Source: Symbiodinium natans
Lineage: Eukaryota; Sar; Dinophyceae; Suessiales; Symbiodiniaceae
Direction: 5' to 3'
Length of the DNA stretch: 64,000 bases
Assembly (NCBI GenBank): GCA_905221605.1
Contig: CAJNDS010002281.1
Span: forward strand, 1 to 64,000
Shown: piece after piece, positions 61,206 to 64,000 of the stretch
How positions within the stretch are numbered: position 1 is the stretch's first letter
Layout of the letters: each line of letters starts with the position of its first letter
Translations under genes and position numbers: made by a program
Notes under the pieces: model-generated
Seen by the model: the letters and a program-made list of their open reading frames with translations, nothing else
Told to the model about the DNA's origin: nothing
The model's database searches: none

Positions 61206-62915
61206 ATGGACGGCGAGTTCCTGACGGCGGATGAGGCGTCAAACAAGTTGTGGCCTTCTAGCCGCCAGGCGTTGTGGTTCTTACTTTGGTGGAATTTGCT
61301 TGTCTTGCCGTTGCATTGCCCAGCAGGGCATGAGTGGAAGTCCTTCAACAGCAACTCCGAGAAGGGCAACTCATACTTGCACTGCACAGTGCGCGTTCCG
61401 AATCCAGACTACGACAGTGAGGATGAGGACGAGGAGGTTCCAGCGAAGAAGCTGTGCAACAAGAAGCTCACCTGGCGTCGTCCAGGAACGCTTCCAAAGT
61501 ACCTAGCGAACAACTACACACCTGCGCAATATCTTGCTTCTTTGTACTGGTTCGCGTCAGACGCACCCTACAGAACTGCTCGAAAGCAGGCAAAGGTCAG
61601 TTCGAAGAACTGGGCTGGGTTTTTAGCACGTGTTAGAAGCATTTTGTGGCTGTGTGTCGCTCGTTTGAATCCTGCTCAACTCGGCGGCGAAGGCAAAATC
61701 GTGTGCATTGACGAGACGTTTCTCACGAAGAAGAAGCGTTGCAAAGGTGGTTTCCGAGGCCGCCCAACGGCTGGAACCAAAAAGTGTGTGCTGGGCATGC
61801 TCGAGTTGGACTTTGAAACTCGACGAGCCACAGGGCATTGCCTTCTTTTGGAGATTCCGGACAGGAGTGCTCGCACCTTGAAGCTTTTCATTCGAAGACA
61901 TGTTGTTGCTGGCAGTTTGATTTTTACAGACAGCTTCAAGAGTTATGCTTGGTTGTCGAAGCCAGACTCTGGCTTTGTGCATCGCTGCGTGAATCACAAA
62001 CGCCGTGAGTTTTCCAAAACAGAAACAATTTTTGGAAAGGAAGTTGTGGTGTCAACGAACGCAGCTGAAGGGCTTTTCGGCCGCTTGAAGGCCTTTTTGC
62101 GAGCCAAAGGCGCCAAGAAGGTGAGTCGAGACAGCTACGGCGGTCTTCTGTCAGAGTTTTTGTGGACTGCAAGCTGTTCACCACGCCAAGTGGATCCCTT
62201 TGCGGATTTGCTTGAGATAAAGTTTTGGCAGGACCAACACCGTGAGAAAGAAAATCATGCTACGTCTTTAAAGGATTCAATTCCGGAGGAGGTGCTCGAG
62301 GACTTCCTCAGTGTGTGCGAAGCACCCGCGCCTGCGAGTCCGCCAGGTGAGGCTCCTGTGCCCGAGGCTCCCGAGGCAGCCCCAGAAGACCTTTCGGTTG
62401 AATCTCCATCTGACGTTTTGTCCCCGTCCGAGACAGCTCCAGAAGAGCCTTTAGCGCATGTTCAGCAAGCTTCTGATCAGGCCTCTTTTCCTTTACCCCT
62501 TTCCGAAGCTTGCGACAGTGACAGCAGCGATGTGGAACTTGTCTTGGTTCGACCTGCAAAGCGGGCCCGTGCTACTGTCAAACTTGAGAATGTGCTGCAA
62601 AATGTCCTGGGGGTGAAGACAGAACCCGCTGCGAAGCAGTCGCAGGTGGTGAAACAAGAGCCGGCGAAGAAGCTCTGCCCCCATGATCGTGAGCCACCGA
62701 GGAAATTTTGCCCCCAAGGTCACGACCTCATGTTAAAACCGTTGGGCACGTCGACCTCCTCAAAGCGGGTTGGTCGGAGGGAAATCCCTCTCGTTCATTG
62801 GGACAGGGTGTCCTGTGACTTATGCGGGAGTGTCAAGGAGCAGGATCACACATGGAGATGTGACACCTGCGATTGGGATGTATGCCTAGAGTGTGCATCC
62901 CTTGGGCTTTGCTGA
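61206..62915 (+). CDS. Merlin/IS1595-type DDE transposase with a C-terminal ZZ-like zinc region
   Basis: An intact 569-codon frame. The N-terminus has a zinc-ribbon-like part (HCPAGHEWKSF...LHC, ~36-60). The catalytic domain reads VCIDETFLTKKKRCKGGFRG (Asp169), a long KKCVLGMLELD strand, LIFTDSFKSYAWL (Asp242), HKRREFSK and NAAEGLFGRLKAFLRAKG (Glu288), the DDE layout of IS1595/IS1016 and eukaryotic Merlin transposases. A proline/acidic linker (~365-480) carries KRARATVKLE and VKTEP/VKQEP motifs resembling SUMO-consensus sites. It ends in cysteine pairs (FCPQGHDLM; CDLCG; WRCDTCDWDVCLECA) like a ZZ zinc finger. It would cut and paste a DNA element. Terminal inverted repeats were not found. The frame is complete, so the protein could be functional or domesticated. 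Confidence 0.78.
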   Translation: MDGEFLTADEASNKLWPSSRQALWFLLWWNLLVLPLHCPAGHEWKSFNSNSEKGNSYLHCTVRVPNPDYDSEDEDEEVPAKKLCNKKLTWRRPGTLPKYLANNYTPAQYLASLYWFASDAPYRTARKQAKVSSKNWAGFLARVRSILWLCVARLNPAQLGGEGKIVCIDETFLTKKKRCKGGFRGRPTAGTKKCVLGMLELDFETRRATGHCLLLEIPDRSARTLKLFIRRHVVAGSLIFTDSFKSYAWLSKPDSGFVHRCVNHKRREFSKTETIFGKEVVVSTNAAEGLFGRLKAFLRAKGAKKVSRDSYGGLLSEFLWTASCSPRQVDPFADLLEIKFWQDQHREKENHATSLKDSIPEEVLEDFLSVCEAPAPASPPGEAPVPEAPEAAPEDLSVESPSDVLSPSETAPEEPLAHVQQASDQASFPLPLSEACDSDSSDVELVLVRPAKRARATVKLENVLQNVLGVKTEPAAKQSQVVKQEPAKKLCPHDREPPRKFCPQGHDLMLKPLGTSTSSKRVGRREIPLVHWDRVSCDLCGSVKEQDHTWRCDTCDWDVCLECASLGLC

Positions 62916-63140
62916 GACCTGTTTGCGAAGCATGGCTTCTGTCAATTACAGGAGGTGAAATTGTTGTGGTGCCAATGCTGCCTAGAATGAAGGATGCTTT
63001 GCAGGGCAGTCTGATCTGTTTCCCCTGCCGAACAGTCTTCAGTATCTGAACGAGTTGACGTGTTTGCAGCCAGGGTCGTTCATTCTCTTTGTATAGTTTG
63101 AGAAGAGAAGCTGGCGCAACAACAGTTTTGATGCTGCGAG
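62916..63140. other. Short 3' flank of the transposase
   Basis: No motif seen; it leads into the satellite that runs to the window edge. Confidence 0.4.
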
Positions 63141-64000
63141 GAGAGATTGAAAGCAGTGTCTGCTGGTGTCACTTTTGTCATCCAAAGTTGCCCGTGCAGA
63201 CAAACAACATGTTGCATTTTGGAGCAGAGCGGTTGATGATATGCCGGCTGGGTTCATCTGGTGGTGCCTCTAAATCTCCTAAACCTGAAAGAGCAGAACA
63301 GTTTTGGGGTATGCTGGCCGAGATATGGAAAATGTTGTTGCTTCTTGTCGTCCTAAACCTCAAAAAAGCATGTTGTATCAAAACTTGCAGTTGCGGCAAT
63401 GCGGTTTGACAGTGTTGTGGTGAGCAGAGCGGTTTTGACGGTTTTTGTGGTATGCTGGCTGAATTTCAAAGAGTAGTGTCTGCCGGTGTTGCTTTTTGTC
63501 ATCCAAAACTTGAAAGAACAAAGCCCGCGAGATCAAAAAAGCATGCTGTATCAAGTTTTGTTGCAGTTGGGGCAGATCGGTTTTGACAGTTTTGTGGTAT
63601 GCTGGCTGGTGTTGAAAAAGCAATACCTGCTGGTGTTGTTTCTTGTCATTCAAACCTGAAAGAAGAAGATCGAAAAACGTGTTGTGTCAAGTTCTGCAGT
63701 TGGGGCAGAGCGGTTTTGGAGTATTGTGGTCTGCTGGCTGATTTTTGAAAGAGTAATGTCTGCCGGTGTTGCTTCTTGTCACCCTAAACCTGAAAGAACA
63801 AAGTTTTGGAGACCCAAAAAGCGTGCTGTATCAAATCTGCAGTTGGGGCAGATCGGTTTTGACAGTTTTCTGGTATGCTGGCTGGTTTTGAAAGTGCTAT
63901 ACCTGTTGGTGTTGCTTCTTGTCACCCTAAACCTCAAAGAAAAAAGCTTTCGAGATCAAAAGAATGTGCTGTATCAATTTTGCAGTTGGGGCAAAGCGTT
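63140..64000. repeat. ~140-bp satellite, about six units, continuing past the window edge
   Basis: Units contain gttggggcagagcggttttg, acagttttgtggtatgctgg, a gtctgccggtgttgcttctt block, a tcaccctaaacctgaaag block and aaagcgtgctgtatcaa. The unit includes a short telomere-like CCCTAAACC. Copies diverge by substitutions and small indels. Several minus frames here are repeat artefacts. Confidence 0.87.

Overview
The window reads as nuclear DNA of a dinoflagellate, most likely a Symbiodiniaceae-like alga. The evidence is plant-type (CCCTAAA)n telomere units inside the window, a host gene split into many tiny exons whose inferred introns start with GT, GC or GA and often end AG|G, abundant micro- and minisatellites, and Copia-type and tyrosine-recombinase retroelements that carry cytosine-methyltransferase-like domains. 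No bacterial operon, rRNA, tRNA or CRISPR array was seen.

Layout. 1.1-3.0 kb (minus): an unbroken ORF for a multi-pass membrane protein with PAS-like regions. 6.35-25.4 kb (minus): a very-long-chain acyl-CoA synthetase / fatty-acid transport protein (FATP, SLC27-type) gene, reconstructed here from about 20 short exons that no long ORF reveals. One of its introns (7,733-10,668) contains a complete intronless ORF for a TFIIIC90/GTF3C4-like protein on the same strand. Other introns hold two mutually inverted 17-bp-type satellites, a 120-150 bp minisatellite with poly-C tracts, a 650-bp CA/CAACA microsatellite and probably exons of another unidentified gene. 27-35 kb: no recognisable gene; a (CAA)44 tract, a chain of different minisatellites, and palindrome-rich AT DNA ending in telomere-like repeats.

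34,987-53,931: a composite retroelement. The outer unit is a Ty1/Copia-type element with 73-bp TG...CA terminal repeats and gag, two retropepsin-like segments, a methyltransferase-like domain, integrase, a putative Fe(II)/2-oxoglutarate dioxygenase domain, RT and RNase H. Its 5' leader is tandemly duplicated, and the second leader copy is interrupted by an 8.0-kb DIRS-like element on the opposite strand with a tyrosine recombinase, a gag-like protein, and a dioxygenase-like/methyltransferase/RT/RNase H polyprotein. Two retroelements of unrelated integration chemistry therefore carry the same pair of putative DNA-modification domains. This is the most interesting system in the window. The Copia reading frame is broken at three places and the recombinase once, so these copies look inactive.

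54-64 kb: interstitial telomeric arrays, a set of recent segmental duplications including one inverted copy of sequence 23.5 kb away, and a Merlin/IS1595-type DDE transposase with a C-terminal ZZ-like zinc region, preceded by duplicated hairpin-bearing sequence and followed by a 140-bp satellite.

Limits: splice sites and domain names come from reading the sequence only. No database, alignment or transcript evidence was used.
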